Of a stretch of 64,000 nucleotides of DNA, positions 11,485-19,973 are shown piece after piece. Each line of letters starts with the position of its first letter. Position 1 is the first letter of the stretch. Source of the stretch: Listeria goaensis (lineage in GTDB: Bacteria > Bacillota > Bacilli > Lactobacillales > Listeriaceae); the NCBI RefSeq assembly GCF_900186125.1, contig NZ_FYBQ01000007.1, positions 62,001 to 126,000 on the forward strand, given 5' to 3'. Under the pieces are notes generated by a model. That model did no database searches, was not told the DNA's origin, and saw only the letters and a list, made by a program, of their open reading frames with translations. The position numbers and the translations under genes are program-made.

Positions 11485-12630
11485 TTAATACGTACGAACA
11501 GGTGTAATAAGTTGTAAAATTTCATTTGGATTTTCTGCATCGCGAGGACGAAGGACGAATGGGCGCATTGTCCCAGCGAAGGAAATTTGAATATCATCAC
11601 CTTCAAAAGCACGAAGCGCATCCATCATATATTTCCCATTAAACGAAATTTTTAATTCTTCACCTGTAAAACTGTGGCTAAATAGTTTTTCGGAAACATT
11701 TCCGACTTCTGGAGAGTTAGAAGAAATTTCAACTTGTCCATTTTCAAGTGTCGTCAATTTAATAACATTATTTCGATTTTCACGCGCCAGTAGGGAAGCA
11801 CGATCAATTGCTTGTAAGAAAGCTTTCGCATTAATGACTAGCTCTGATTTTGTATCAGTTGGAATTAAGCGCGATGTATCTGGATAGCTTCCTTCCAAAA
11901 GACGAGAATAGAAAAGTAAGTCTTTTAATTTAAATAGAATTTGATTGTTTGCGAGAACCATTTCGATGGATTCCGTCGCATCATCTAAAATTTTATTTAA
12001 TTCAGCTAAACTTTTTCCTGGTATAACAATGTTGTACTCCTCATTAATTTCGGCTTCAAGTGGAATTTCGCGTAACGCAAGTCGGTGGCTATCTGTTGCA
12101 ACAGCCGTTAGCGTATTGTTTTTAATAATCCAATTGACACCAGTAAGTACAGGTCGCACTTCAATTGCGGAAACCGCAAAAACAGTTTGACGAATAATAT
12201 TTTTAAGTACGTTGATTGGAATCCGAATTTTTTTACCATCTGAAACTTCTGGTAGTTTCGGATATTCGTAAACATCTAAGCCATTTAAAGTGAAAAAAGC
12301 TTGTCCAGAACGAATTGTCGTCTGATTATTTGTTGTAACTTCTATTTCAACATTTTCATCAGGTAAGCGTCGCACAATATCTCCAAAATATTTAGATTGT
12401 AAAACGATGCCTCCGAATGATTCTACTTCAACAACGACTTCATCATTTTCAATTAAGGGGATAAATGCCTCGATTGAAATGTCAGAATCGCTACCTGTTA
12501 AAGTAACACCTTCATCATTCACCATCATTTTTATCCCTGTTAAAATTGGAATTGTTGTCCGGGAAGAGATAGCACGTGTGACTTCATTTACAGCAAGAAC
12601 TAGGCGGTCACGTTGAATAACAAATTTCAT
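11485..12630 (-). CDS. dnaN: DNA polymerase III beta sliding clamp
   Basis: Ring-shaped processivity clamp that tethers polymerase III and many repair proteins to DNA. The 381-residue protein (MKFVIQRDRLVLAVNEVTRA) has three equivalent clamp domains, the conserved SRTTIPILTGIK early on, and the C-terminal ITPVRTY that closes the protein-binding pocket. The ATG has a GGGGGA ribosome site in the leader. It is 181 nt downstream of dnaA; this gap holds the origin-unwinding element, so the dnaA-dnaN transcript passes through it. Confidence 0.97.
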   Translation of the reverse strand: MKFVIQRDRLVLAVNEVTRAISSRTTIPILTGIKMMVNDEGVTLTGSDSDISIEAFIPLIENDEVVVEVESFGGIVLQSKYFGDIVRRLPDENVEIEVTTNNQTTIRSGQAFFTLNGLDVYEYPKLPEVSDGKKIRIPINVLKNIIRQTVFAVSAIEVRPVLTGVNWIIKNNTLTAVATDSHRLALREIPLEAEINEEYNIVIPGKSLAELNKILDDATESIEMVLANNQILFKLKDLLFYSRLLEGSYPDTSRLIPTDTKSELVINAKAFLQAIDRASLLARENRNNVIKLTTLENGQVEISSNSPEVGNVSEKLFSHSFTGEELKISFNGKYMMDALRAFEGDDIQISFAGTMRPFVLRPRDAENPNEILQLITPVRTY

Positions 12631-12659
12631 AAAAATCCCCCATCATCATTTTTTGTAAA

Positions 12660-12806
12660 ACCTTTTAATTAATTAATAAAAAATCGTAGTAATAGTAATA
12701 GGCACTGTGGATTTGTGGATAAGTAAGAAAAGGACTTCGTATAAAAAGTTTTCCACATGTTAATAAGTTGTGTATAAGTAAGTTCAAGTTTTCCACATGT
12801 CCACAA
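12660..12806. other. oriC: oriC, unwinding part (dnaA-dnaN intergenic): DnaA boxes, DnaA-trios, AT-rich tract
   Basis: Reading from the dnaA side to the dnaN side: ATGTCCACA (12798), TTTTCCACA (12789 and 12749), TGTGTATAA (12769), a perfect TGTGGATAA (12714-12722) abutting TGTGGATTT (12706), a short GC spacer (GCAC), five in-register trinucleotides TAG TAA TAG TAA TAG (12687-12701), then an AT-rich stretch at about 12661-12686. This is the order of the basal unwinding system described for B. subtilis, where DnaA assembles from tandem boxes onto DnaA-trios to open the duplex. Function is inferred from the match in order and spacing. Confidence 0.85.
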
Positions 12807-12811
12807 TTCAA

Positions 12812-14161
12812 TTAAACATTCTTACGTAAGTTTTTTTCAATTTCAGCGATATCATTTTTTAAAGCTGTATCACTTTTCAAGAGTTGTGTAATTTTTTCGT
12901 GAGCATGAATAACCGTTGTATGGTCACGCCCGCCGAATTCATCACCAATTTTTGGAAGTGAAGCGTCTGTAAGTTCACGGGATAGATACATCGCAATTTG
13001 TCTAGGAAAAGCAATACTTTTCGTTCGTTTTTTTGCTTTAAAATCTTCTAATTTAACATGGAAATATTCGCCAACTGCTTCTTGAATACTGCTAATCGTT
13101 ATAACGGTCGATTTTGAGTTCGGAATAATGTCTTTCAAAGCTTCCGCAGCAAGGCCAGCAGTAATATCTTTATTGACTAAAGAGGAGTACGCGACTACAC
13201 GAATGAGTGCACCTTCAAGTTCCCGAATATTGGAATCAATTTGGTTGGCAATATAAAGCATGACTTCATTTGGAATGTCAAGGCCATCTGCTTTTGCCTT
13301 TTTCCGTAAAATAGCAATCCGTGTTTCAAGATCCGGTGGAGTAATGTCTGTAATGAGTCCCCATTCAAAGCGAGAACGAAGTCGGTCCTCTAATGTTGGA
13401 ATCTCTTTCGGCGGCCGATCACTGGAAATAATAATTTGTTTTTGTTCATCATAAAGTGTATTGAAAGTATGAAAGAACTCTTCTTGTGTTCCTTCTTTAC
13501 CAGCTAAAAATTGAATATCATCGATTAATAAAACGTCGACATTCCGATATTTTGTTCGAAATTCTTCGGTCTTATTATCCCTAATAGAACTAATAAATTC
13601 ATTTGTAAATTTTTCGCTCGATAAATACATAACTTTGGCATTTTCTTTATGTTGCTGTACGTAATGACCTACGGCGTGCATTAAATGGGTTTTTCCAAGC
13701 CCTACGCCCCCGTAAATAAATAATGGATTATAGGCTTTTGCAGGCGCTTCGGCAACAGCAAGTGAAGCCGCATGAGCAAATCGATTTCCTGAGCCAATAA
13801 CAAATGTATCAAAAACGTATCTAGGATTTAACATATGTTTGGCATTGTCTGGATCATTTTCATCCAACATAATTTGGTTAGGTGGGATGGGCTTATAATC
13901 AAAGTTTTCATCTTGTTCACCATCAATAAAACGAACTTCAAACAATGTTCCGGTTACTTCTTGCAAAATATTTGCGATAAATTGCGTATAACTTTTTTCT
14001 AGCCAATCCCGTACGAAATTATTAGGAGCTGAGATAATAAATGTATTATCTTCTAATGAATGTGCAGTCGTTGATTTCATCCATGTGTCGTAACTTGGTT
14101 TACTCATATTTTTTTGGACGATTTGTAGCACATCAGACCAAACATCTTCAATTGGTTGCAA
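12812..14161 (-). CDS. dnaA: chromosomal replication initiator DnaA
   Basis: AAA+ initiator that binds the 9-mer boxes flanking this gene and opens oriC. From the TTG at 14159-14161, behind a strong GGGGGGAG site, it is 449 residues; an upstream reading from 14254 adds 31 residues unlike any DnaA. Domain I ([19 protein letters not shown]) ends near 85; the AAA+ domain has GGVGLGKTH (Walker A) and LLIDDIQF (Walker B); the C-terminal helix-turn-helix carries the signature [15 protein letters not shown]. Boxes lie both upstream and downstream, so autoregulation is likely. The protein strongly resembles Listeria DnaA. Confidence 0.97.
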   Translation of the reverse strand: MQPIEDVWSDVLQIVQKNMSKPSYDTWMKSTTAHSLEDNTFIISAPNNFVRDWLEKSYTQFIANILQEVTGTLFEVRFIDGEQDENFDYKPIPPNQIMLDENDPDNAKHMLNPRYVFDTFVIGSGNRFAHAASLAVAEAPAKAYNPLFIYGGVGLGKTHLMHAVGHYVQQHKENAKVMYLSSEKFTNEFISSIRDNKTEEFRTKYRNVDVLLIDDIQFLAGKEGTQEEFFHTFNTLYDEQKQIIISSDRPPKEIPTLEDRLRSRFEWGLITDITPPDLETRIAILRKKAKADGLDIPNEVMLYIANQIDSNIRELEGALIRVVAYSSLVNKDITAGLAAEALKDIIPNSKSTVITISSIQEAVGEYFHVKLEDFKAKKRTKSIAFPRQIAMYLSRELTDASLPKIGDEFGGRDHTTVIHAHEKITQLLKSDTALKNDIAEIEKNLRKNV

Positions 14162-14190
14162 AAAACTCCCCCCTCTTCTTTTTTTATTAT

Positions 14191-14524
14191 TTATCCACAA
14201 GCTAGAAAAACAGTGGATAAAGATATCCCGGTACTGTTTAAAAAATATCCACAATGTAAAACGATACTGTGGATAAGTTTAGTTTTCCCCAATTATTTTA
14301 CTCTTCAACACCTGATATATTATCAAAAAAATGCTTGAATAGCAAGGACTTTCAAAATTGCTCCCCAAACTTATCCACCTGTGAAAAAAAGTTGTCCACA
14401 GTATGTGTTATTGTGTATAACTTGTGAGTAGCCATCTGAATAAAATTTAAAATCAATTCAAATTATCCACAATAAAAATCGCAATATGTGGATAATTTTA
14501 AAAGAACGTTTAAGTTTATCCACA
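14191..14524. other. oriC: oriC, upstream DnaA-box cluster
   Basis: Five perfect DnaA boxes: TTATCCACA at 14191, 14463 and 14516 and the reverse complement at 14268 and 14487. Single-mismatch boxes lie at 14212, 14245, 14371, 14392 and 14412. The region is AT-rich, has no gene on either strand, and covers the gap between the dnaA start and the next plus-strand gene. Gene orientation switches from minus to plus across it, as expected at a bidirectional origin. It corresponds to the incA/incB part of bipartite Bacillus origins and includes the dnaA promoter, which I could not place precisely. Confidence 0.9.
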
Positions 14525-14598
14525 TACTAAACAAAAAATATAAAGCTATGGTAGAATGAAAGTACAGTGTAAATTTGACAAAAAGGTTGTGTTCAAGC

Positions 14599-15066
14599 AT
14601 GCATTTTCAGAGATTAATCAATAGTAAAGATTTAGAATTTTACCGAGTTGCTGAACAAAGTAATAGAGAAAAAGCGTTTGGTTATTTAGTCATTTATGAT
14701 AAAAGGGAACCAGCTGTATTAAAAGATTTTACTGTTTTTTATAAAAGTAGCATTGAACCAAAAATATTTGAAGAAAGCCTTAAAAAAAATCATATTTATG
14801 TTCTTTTCTTCCATTTCACAGATATAGAAGACGTCGATGAGATGCCAAAATTTTCGAAAGTTATTCATTTTATAGAAGATTTATTGAAATTTAATGAGTC
14901 AAGCTATTACATGGATAATTATTTGATTCAAAAAAATTTATATTTTGAATGCCCACTAGAGTATGAAAAAATTGGTGAGTTTCTTCAATATTTAGAGGAA
15001 GTCTCCAAACGAAAAATTCCCTATTTTAAAACAGAGAGAAAAAAATATCTGAATTTATCGCAGTAA
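14599..15066 (+). CDS. hypothetical protein between oriC and rpmH
   Basis: A 155-residue protein starting at the ATG MHFQRLINSKDLEFYRVAEQ; a TTG eight codons earlier is also possible, and the only ribosome-site candidate (AAAAAGG) is weakly placed for either. It has no signal peptide or membrane helix, is rich in Lys, Phe, Tyr and Glu, and has a low-GC composition (for example long AAA/TTT codons) compared with flanking genes. I recognise no family. It occupies the space between the DnaA-box cluster and rpmH, normally non-coding in Firmicutes. The reading frame is clean and a TAGAAT -10-like element lies at 14552-14557, so expression is plausible, but it could be recently acquired. Confidence 0.6.
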   Translation: MHFQRLINSKDLEFYRVAEQSNREKAFGYLVIYDKREPAVLKDFTVFYKSSIEPKIFEESLKKNHIYVLFFHFTDIEDVDEMPKFSKVIHFIEDLLKFNESSYYMDNYLIQKNLYFECPLEYEKIGEFLQYLEEVSKRKIPYFKTERKKYLNLSQ

Positions 15067-15125
15067 AGGGGTTTTTTTGATGTTTAAAATATGGTATGAT
15101 TATGTGCGGAGTTTATCTAGCTCTA

Positions 15126-15154
15126 TTGACAAATAAAGTTAATTTACGTACAAT
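15126..15154 (+). promoter_or_regulatory. sigma-A promoter of rpmH
   Basis: TTGACA (15126-15131), a 17-bp spacer and TACAAT (15149-15154), about 60 bp upstream of the rpmH start. This is a near-consensus vegetative promoter. Confidence 0.8.
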
Positions 15155-15213
15155 ATTTAAGACTGTCTAATAGATTTAATTCGATTGGACCCATTTATGG
15201 GAGGTGTAACAAA

Positions 15214-15348
15214 GTGAAAAGAACATATCAACCAAGTAAACGTAAAAGAAAAAAAGTACATGGTTTCCGTACACGTATGAGTTCTAAAAACGGCCGTAGA
15301 GTTTTAGCAGCACGTCGTCGTAAAGGAAGAAAAGTATTATCTGCGTAG
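15214..15348 (+). CDS. rpmH: 50S ribosomal protein L34
   Basis: A 44-residue basic ribosomal protein, [20 protein letters not shown] through GRKVLSA, full length for the family. The start is GTG at 15214 behind GGGAGGTG. It is placed as in almost all bacteria, between the origin and rnpA, and is followed by an intrinsic terminator, so much of its transcript ends before rnpA. It is too short for most gene-length cut-offs. Confidence 0.96.
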   Translation: MKRTYQPSKRKRKKVHGFRTRMSSKNGRRVLAARRRKGRKVLSA

Positions 15349-15378
15349 ACCACTGAAAAGGCTCAGTGGTTTTTTTAT
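15349..15378 (+). terminator. terminator/attenuator between rpmH and rnpA
   Basis: ACCACTGA and TCAGTGGT form a perfect 8-bp stem with the loop AAAGGC (approximately) followed by seven Ts, directly after the rpmH stop. Partial termination would explain high L34 and low RnpA output. Confidence 0.85.
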
Positions 15379-15431
15379 TGGAAGGTTTAAAGTATTTTCT
15401 TACTTAGGTAGGACATTCCAAAGGAGTCTGT

Positions 15432-15794
15432 ATGAAAAAAGAGTATCGGATCAAAAAAAATGATGATTTTCAGCTTGTTTTTAAGAAAGGGAAGTCATTT
15501 GCTAACCGGCAATTTGTCGTGTATAAATTAAAGAGAGAAGATTTACAACATTTTCGAATTGGTTTATCCGTTAGTAAAAAAATTGGAAACGCTGTCTGTC
15601 GAAATCGTATTAAACGTTACATACGACAAGCTTTTCATGAATTTGAGAACGAAATTGATTCGCAAAATGATTATATTATTATCGCCAGAAAACCGGCGGC
15701 CAACATGGATTTTCACGAAGTAAAGAGTAGTTTAGAGCACGTTTTAAAAATTGCTAAGGCGATGAAACGTTCTAAAAAGAGCTATTCAAAATGA
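15432..15794 (+). CDS. rnpA: ribonuclease P protein component
   Basis: Protein subunit that helps the RNase P RNA bind and cut the 5' leaders of pre-tRNAs. At 120 residues it is typical. The RNR motif region reads [18 protein letters not shown], with conserved [13 protein letters not shown] before it. It has an ATG start behind AAGGAG. It is second in the rpmH-rnpA-yidC-jag cluster, separated from rpmH by a terminator. Confidence 0.95.
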   Translation: MKKEYRIKKNDDFQLVFKKGKSFANRQFVVYKLKREDLQHFRIGLSVSKKIGNAVCRNRIKRYIRQAFHEFENEIDSQNDYIIIARKPAANMDFHEVKSSLEHVLKIAKAMKRSKKSYSK

Positions 15795-15834
15795 GTGGGA
15801 ATTTTAAAAAAGGCGGAATGGGAGGTAATACTTT

Positions 15835-16698
15835 TTGAAAAAGAAAAAGAACCTGAAGAAAAAACTGTTTATTACAAGTTTAGTCGTTTTACTTATGACA
15901 GTTCTTTCGGGGTGTGGGTATTCAACTGACCCAATTACAAAAGACTCTACAGGATTTTGGAGTCATTACATCGTTTATCCTCTATCTTGGGTGATTACTT
16001 GGTTTGCAGATTTATTCGGTGGCAATTACGCGATGGGAATTATTGTTGTTACAATCTTAATTCGTTTGCTCATTATGCCACTTATGATTAAACAAATTAA
16101 GAGTCAAAAAGAAATGATGAATGTTCAGCCAAAATTAAAAGAACTTCAAGCAAAATATGCATCAAAAGACAATGAAACGAAACAAAAACTGCAACAAGAA
16201 ACAATGCGTTTATACCAAGAGCATAACATCAATCCAATGATGGGTTGTTTGCCACTCTTGATTCAAATGCCTATTCTAATCGGCTTTTATCAAGCAATTA
16301 GCCGAACTGCTGAAATTAAAACAGATACATTCTTATGGATGACGCTCGGAAGTCCAGATCCTTATTACATTTTACCAATTGTAGCAGCCCTAACAACATT
16401 TGCCTCATCTAAAATTTCAATGATGGGACAAACACAACAAAATAAATCAATGGCGATGATTATTTATATCATGCCAGTTATGATTTTATTCATGGGGATT
16501 ACGCTACCATCAGCACTGGCTCTTTACTGGATTATCGGTAACGTATTCACCGTATTCCAAACACTTTTAATAAACAATCCTTTTAAAAATAAACGCGAAC
16601 TAGAAGCGCGTGAAGCGGCAGAAGCAGAGGAAGCAAGACTTCAAAAGAAAGCTGCAAACATGAAAGCTTCGAAAAAAGGAGGTAAGAAAAGAAAGTGA
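15835..16698 (+). CDS. yidC: membrane protein insertase YidC (SpoIIIJ type), lipoprotein
   Basis: Inserts membrane proteins alone or with SecYEG. The 287-residue protein begins at TTG 15835 (GGGAGG upstream) with a lipoprotein signal: KKLFITSLVVLLMTVLSGC, the lipid-modified cysteine being in LSGC near residue 27. The 60KD_IMP core follows, with five predicted segments; the substrate-groove arginine is expected in ILIRLLIMPLMIKQIKSQKE. The tail is Lys/Arg-rich (KKGGKKRK), typical for ribosome contact. It overlaps jag by 4 nt. Confidence 0.95.
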   Translation: MKKKKNLKKKLFITSLVVLLMTVLSGCGYSTDPITKDSTGFWSHYIVYPLSWVITWFADLFGGNYAMGIIVVTILIRLLIMPLMIKQIKSQKEMMNVQPKLKELQAKYASKDNETKQKLQQETMRLYQEHNINPMMGCLPLLIQMPILIGFYQAISRTAEIKTDTFLWMTLGSPDPYYILPIVAALTTFASSKISMMGQTQQNKSMAMIIYIMPVMILFMGITLPSALALYWIIGNVFTVFQTLLINNPFKNKRELEAREAAEAEEARLQKKAANMKASKKGGKKRK

Positions 16699-17315
16699 GA
16701 GATATAACTGCGCAAGGACAAACTGTAGAAGAAGCTGTTCAAAATGCACTTAAAGAACTAAAACTTGAAAAAAATCAAGTTGATGTCGAGGTTATGGACG
16801 AAGGGAAAAAGGGTATTTTCGGATTAGGTTCACGTCTGGCTATGGTTAAAGTAATTGAAAAAGAAAACGGCACGCAAATCGCGACCGACTATATTTTGGA
16901 TATTGCTGAAAAAATGGGTGCAAAAATCTCAATTGACGTGGAAGAAGAGGGAAAAGACATCAAAATCCAAATTTCTGGAGAAAACCTAGGCGTTTTAATT
17001 GGAAAACATGGTCAAACTTTAAACTCGCTTCAATATTTAACACAACTAATTGCTAACAAACAAACCGAACAATTTAAAAACATTATCATTAATGTTGGCG
17101 ATTATCGTGAAAGACGTTATGAAACACTTTCTGGACTCGCTAAAAAAATGGGTGATAAAGCAATTAAAACACGGCGTGCAGTACATTTGGAACCAATGCC
17201 ATCATTTGAACGCAAAATCATTCATGCTATTTTAAGCGAAAATACCAAAGTTGAAACACATTCGGAAGGGCGCGACCCGTACCGTTATATTGTAATTAAA
17301 CCAGCAAAATCATGA
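16695..17315 (+). CDS. jag: RNA-binding protein Jag (KhpB)
   Basis: A 206-residue protein with an N-terminal Jag_N domain (MRDITAQGQTVEEAVQNALK), a KH domain (GVLIGKHGQTLNSLQYLTQL) and an R3H domain at the end (MPSFERKIIHAILS, RDPYRYIVIKP). The family binds RNA with KhpA and affects cell division and elongation in Gram-positives. The GTG start sits in the yidC stop (GTGA). In B. subtilis jag is followed by mnmE; here a long inverted repeat and about 33 kb of other genes separate the two. Confidence 0.94.
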   Translation: MRDITAQGQTVEEAVQNALKELKLEKNQVDVEVMDEGKKGIFGLGSRLAMVKVIEKENGTQIATDYILDIAEKMGAKISIDVEEEGKDIKIQISGENLGVLIGKHGQTLNSLQYLTQLIANKQTEQFKNIIINVGDYRERRYETLSGLAKKMGDKAIKTRRAVHLEPMPSFERKIIHAILSENTKVETHSEGRDPYRYIVIKPAKS

Positions 17316-17440
17316 AAAAGACTGATGACAAACAGCAATCTTCGTCGTTAAAGCCTCCGTTCCGCTCCTCACGTACTCAAGTACGCTCCGGTGCGGTACT
17401 CGGCTTTGCCTAGAATCTCACCGTTTGTCATCAGTCTTTT
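17316..17440. repeat. 125-bp imperfect palindrome with 18-bp perfect ends, between convergent jag and phosphoesterase genes
   Basis: The ends AAAAGACTGATGACAAAC (17316-17333) and its exact complement (17423-17440) flank an interior that also folds: AAAGCC and GGCTTT, CCGC and GCGG, and a central CGTACTCAAGTACG hairpin. The T run of each arm lies outside the stem on its own strand, so it can terminate transcription in both directions. The size and internal palindromes exceed an ordinary terminator and resemble a small dispersed repeat element; only one copy is present in this window. Confidence 0.75.
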
Positions 17441-17445
17441 GACGT

Positions 17446-18612
17446 TTAGAATAAATGTGGTAGTTTTTTAGTTAAAGTCGTGTGATGATGTGAGGGGATG
17501 GAGTGAATTTGCACGGTAGTGCCGTCAGTGATTGCGGCTGTAAGCAAATTTGCGTGAACACAGCCAGTATCGAGATGCACTTTGTTGTGGATTCGAAATG
17601 CATTCGCGCAGGCGACATGACCGAAAAAATGGAATGGAAGTTCTTCAGAAGCTTCTTTTTTCAAAAATAGCAGCTGATCCTGAATGGGCATATCGCGATT
17701 TAAATGGAAATTTCGCATTTTACGTAGCGATTTCTCGTCCATTTTGCCTAAATACTTATTTTTACAAGGCGCATGTGTGGCGATAAAACGCCCTTTTAAT
17801 TCGTAAAAAGGTTTTGCATTTTCTACAAGCGCGTTAAATTTCGCAAGTAATTCTGCATCGGCCTTCAAAACGGGGATTGAGTCGAAATAGGTGTCGACAA
17901 TTGTTTGATTGGCCCCTTTAATTTCCCCGCGAATATATTTGTAGACGAAACTTTCGTGGTTTCCGAGAACAAAATAAAAATACTTTTGATTTTCAAAGAG
18001 AAATTCGACCATCTGCCGCGTTTGTTTGCCCTTATCAATAAAATCCCCTAAAAAAATAAACGCCTGGTCATCAGGCGGGCAAGCCGCAACCCGGTCAGAT
18101 CCATCAAATTGGAATCCAAAGTCTTCCAGCATGGTTTTTAGCTCCGCTACACATTCATGCGTATCTCCAATAATGTGATACGTTTTATTTTCTGGCAGCA
18201 AACAGGTCGCGTACGCCTCGTAATTGCTTGAAATCGTCAAATTCTCACGATAATCCACACGGTGAACCTTGGCGTCACTGAAATGGTGGAACGCCGATTT
18301 CGAATCCCCAAAGTCAAAAATTTCAATCGAATATCGATTCTTCAGCGCATGTCGCTTCAAATAATCCAAAAACTCATCCGCCAAGTGCGGCACGCTCACA
18401 AAAACATACTCCGTATTTGCCGGATACTGAATCGCTTCCAACAACTTTTGGTCAAAATCACCCGCGTTTTGTTCCAAATGCACAAATTTGGGTGGTACCT
18501 CGCAATCCAAAATCAACTGTGGCAAAATGATTTTCTCTAAAAACACTTCTTTCCCTAAGCGATTTAAACCTACTAAAAGGAAAAAAGTATGAATTGACGT
18601 TTTAATTTCCAT
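17446..18612 (-). CDS. calcineurin-like metallophosphoesterase with a degenerate P-loop N-terminal domain
   Basis: A 388-residue protein of two parts. The C-terminal part (about 135-388) has the metallophosphoesterase signatures in order: GDTHE, GDFIDKG, GNHE, ATHAP and GHVA...DTG, so it should bind two metals and act on phosphoesters, like PrpE/diadenosine polyphosphatase-type enzymes. The N-terminal 130 residues resemble a P-loop kinase fold, starting FFLLVGLNRLGKEVF, where the Walker A position expected to be Ser/Thr is Glu, so ATP use is doubtful. This layout recalls bacterial polynucleotide kinase-phosphatase proteins with an inactive kinase half. Gene alone, convergent with jag, with a parS site in its leader. 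Confidence 0.72.
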   Translation of the reverse strand: MEIKTSIHTFFLLVGLNRLGKEVFLEKIILPQLILDCEVPPKFVHLEQNAGDFDQKLLEAIQYPANTEYVFVSVPHLADEFLDYLKRHALKNRYSIEIFDFGDSKSAFHHFSDAKVHRVDYRENLTISSNYEAYATCLLPENKTYHIIGDTHECVAELKTMLEDFGFQFDGSDRVAACPPDDQAFIFLGDFIDKGKQTRQMVEFLFENQKYFYFVLGNHESFVYKYIRGEIKGANQTIVDTYFDSIPVLKADAELLAKFNALVENAKPFYELKGRFIATHAPCKNKYLGKMDEKSLRKMRNFHLNRDMPIQDQLLFLKKEASEELPFHFFGHVACANAFRIHNKVHLDTGCVHANLLTAAITDGTTVQIHSIPSHHHTTLTKKLPHLF

Positions 18613-18628
18613 AACAACCCGTCCTTAA

Positions 18629-18644
18629 TGTTTCACGTGAAACA
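18629..18644. promoter_or_regulatory. parS: parS site (perfect)
   Basis: TGTTTCACGTGAAACA, an exact 16-bp match to the Spo0J/ParB recognition sequence, between the phosphoesterase start and tRNA-Val, about 4.2 kb from oriC. ParB is encoded at 57757-58602. Confidence 0.92.
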
Positions 18645-18671
18645 ATCATTAATTTTAGTATAGCATAAATA

Positions 18672-18704
18672 TAAAAACCCATTTTCTAACGAGTAGAAAA
18701 CAGG
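18672..18704 (-). terminator. terminator of tRNA-Val
   Basis: On the minus strand CCTGTTTTCTA and TAGAAAATGGG pair around CTCGT, followed by TTTTTA, just downstream of the tRNA 3' end. Confidence 0.75.
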
Positions 18705-18712
18705 CTTCAAAA

Positions 18713-18785
18713 TGGTCCCGACTGGTCTCGAACCAGCGACCCCCACCATGTCAAGGTGATACTCTCCCAACTGAGCTACAGGACC
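18713..18785 (-). tRNA. tRNA-Val (anticodon GAC)
   Basis: The minus strand folds into a standard cloverleaf: acceptor GGTCCTG/CGGGACC with one G-U pair, D arm GCTC-AGTTGGGA-GAGT, anticodon arm TCACC-TTGACAT-GGTGG with anticodon GAC, variable loop GGGTC, T arm GCTGG-TTCGAGA-CCAGT, discriminator A. The 3' CCA is not encoded. It is a single tRNA gene, not part of a cluster. Confidence 0.93.
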
Positions 18786-18832
18786 GTATAAACCAATGAT
18801 ACGAATTTTAACAGCAGAAGTCAATAACAAAA

Positions 18833-18873
18833 AAGCCAACACCTTTATTTTGGTTAAAACAAAGTGTTGGCTT
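18833..18873 (-). terminator. terminator of the PadR/HAAS/DUF4097 operon
   Basis: AAGCCAACAC and GTGTTGGCTT form a perfect 10-bp stem; on the minus strand the stem is followed by TTTTTGTTATT, a few bases after the DUF4097 stop. Confidence 0.82.
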
Positions 18874-18880
18874 GCTAAAT

Positions 18881-19972
18881 TTAATCGCTTATTTTAATGT
18901 CACCAGAAGAGGTGACCGCGTTTATTTCGCTAGATGCATTTTTCGAGTTGTTTGGCATTTTAATGTCACCAGAATCTGAGCGCACATTGTAAATGGCTTT
19001 AATTCCCGCCGGCAACGTTACATTTACCTCGCCCGAATTGGAATCTACAGTGACCGTTTTTGGTTCCTGATTGAAGGCTAGTTCAATATCGCCGGAGCTC
19101 GTTTTGGCCGAAGCGCTTGCCCCGAGTCCATCTAATTCAATTGAGCCAGAAGAACTGGTTGAGTGAACTTTTCCATCTAACTGGCTGCCTTCAATATCAC
19201 CTGAATTTGTTTCAAGCGAAATTTGTTTCGCACTGAAGTTATCAGCAGAAATGCTACCCGAATTGCTCACCAATTTGATGGCGCTGCCTGTTACATTTTC
19301 GGCATCAATATCGCCTGAGGTCGTTTCAGTCGTTAAATCGCCATCAATTCGCGCGGCTTCGATTTCCCCGGAAGAAGCTTTCACATTTGTGTCACCAGTG
19401 AGGTCAACTAAGCGGGTGTCGCCAGAGTCATTGTTTACGCTGATTTGGTCAGCATTTGTGCGTTCAAGCTGAATTTCACCAGAAGAAGCGCTCACTTTAA
19501 GCGTCTGCAAGCTGCCGTCAGAAACCATCATATCCGACGAATTTCCTTCTACAACAAGTTCTTTAAGAGCTTGTTCTTTGTTTAAATAAATCGTAATTTC
19601 TTGTTTGCCATATATATTTATCTTCATAAAGTCAACAAACGGTTCTTTGTTTTTAACTTCAAGGTTAAGCGTGGTGCCGTCATTTTGCACCTCTGTCGTT
19701 TTAATTTGTTCGATTTCACTTTTTGTGTAGTGACCAGATACTTCTACATAATTTTTGCCATTTTGACTTTCCTTAAAAATAATATTACTGTCGTGTTCCA
19801 TATTTAATGTAATATTTTCAACCTTGTCATCTGTCAGTGTAAATGTTTTGTTATAAGCTTCGCCTTTTTCAATCACGTTGCCATTAAATGTGAAAGCAAA
19901 GCCAATTCCGCCGATGATAAGTAAAGCTAAGCCGGCAAAGAAGACGCGCCAAGTCCATTTTGTATTTCTCAT
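18881..19972 (-). CDS. DUF4097-family membrane-anchored beta-helix protein (LiaG-like)
   Basis: A 363-residue protein with one N-terminal membrane helix (WRVFFAGLALLIIGGIGFAF, residues 8-28) and an extracytoplasmic domain of short repeating strands. The repeat is roughly 20 residues long with the consensus SSGDI or NSGDI (for example KASSGEIEAARIDGDLTTETTSGDI), predicting a right-handed beta-helix as in DUF4097/LiaG. It is third in the padR-HAAS-DUF4097 operon, 1 nt after the HAAS gene. Such trios respond to cell-envelope stress in Firmicutes, but the role of this one is not known. Confidence 0.8.
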   Translation of the reverse strand: MRNTKWTWRVFFAGLALLIIGGIGFAFTFNGNVIEKGEAYNKTFTLTDDKVENITLNMEHDSNIIFKESQNGKNYVEVSGHYTKSEIEQIKTTEVQNDGTTLNLEVKNKEPFVDFMKINIYGKQEITIYLNKEQALKELVVEGNSSDMMVSDGSLQTLKVSASSGEIQLERTNADQISVNNDSGDTRLVDLTGDTNVKASSGEIEAARIDGDLTTETTSGDIDAENVTGSAIKLVSNSGSISADNFSAKQISLETNSGDIEGSQLDGKVHSTSSSGSIELDGLGASASAKTSSGDIELAFNQEPKTVTVDSNSGEVNVTLPAGIKAIYNVRSDSGDIKMPNNSKNASSEINAVTSSGDIKISD

Positions 19973-19973
19973 T

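Noticed and set aside
18633-18842. Small coding gene on the minus strand
   Set aside because: The frame is produced by the tRNA-Val gene and flanking terminators; no ribosome site fits.
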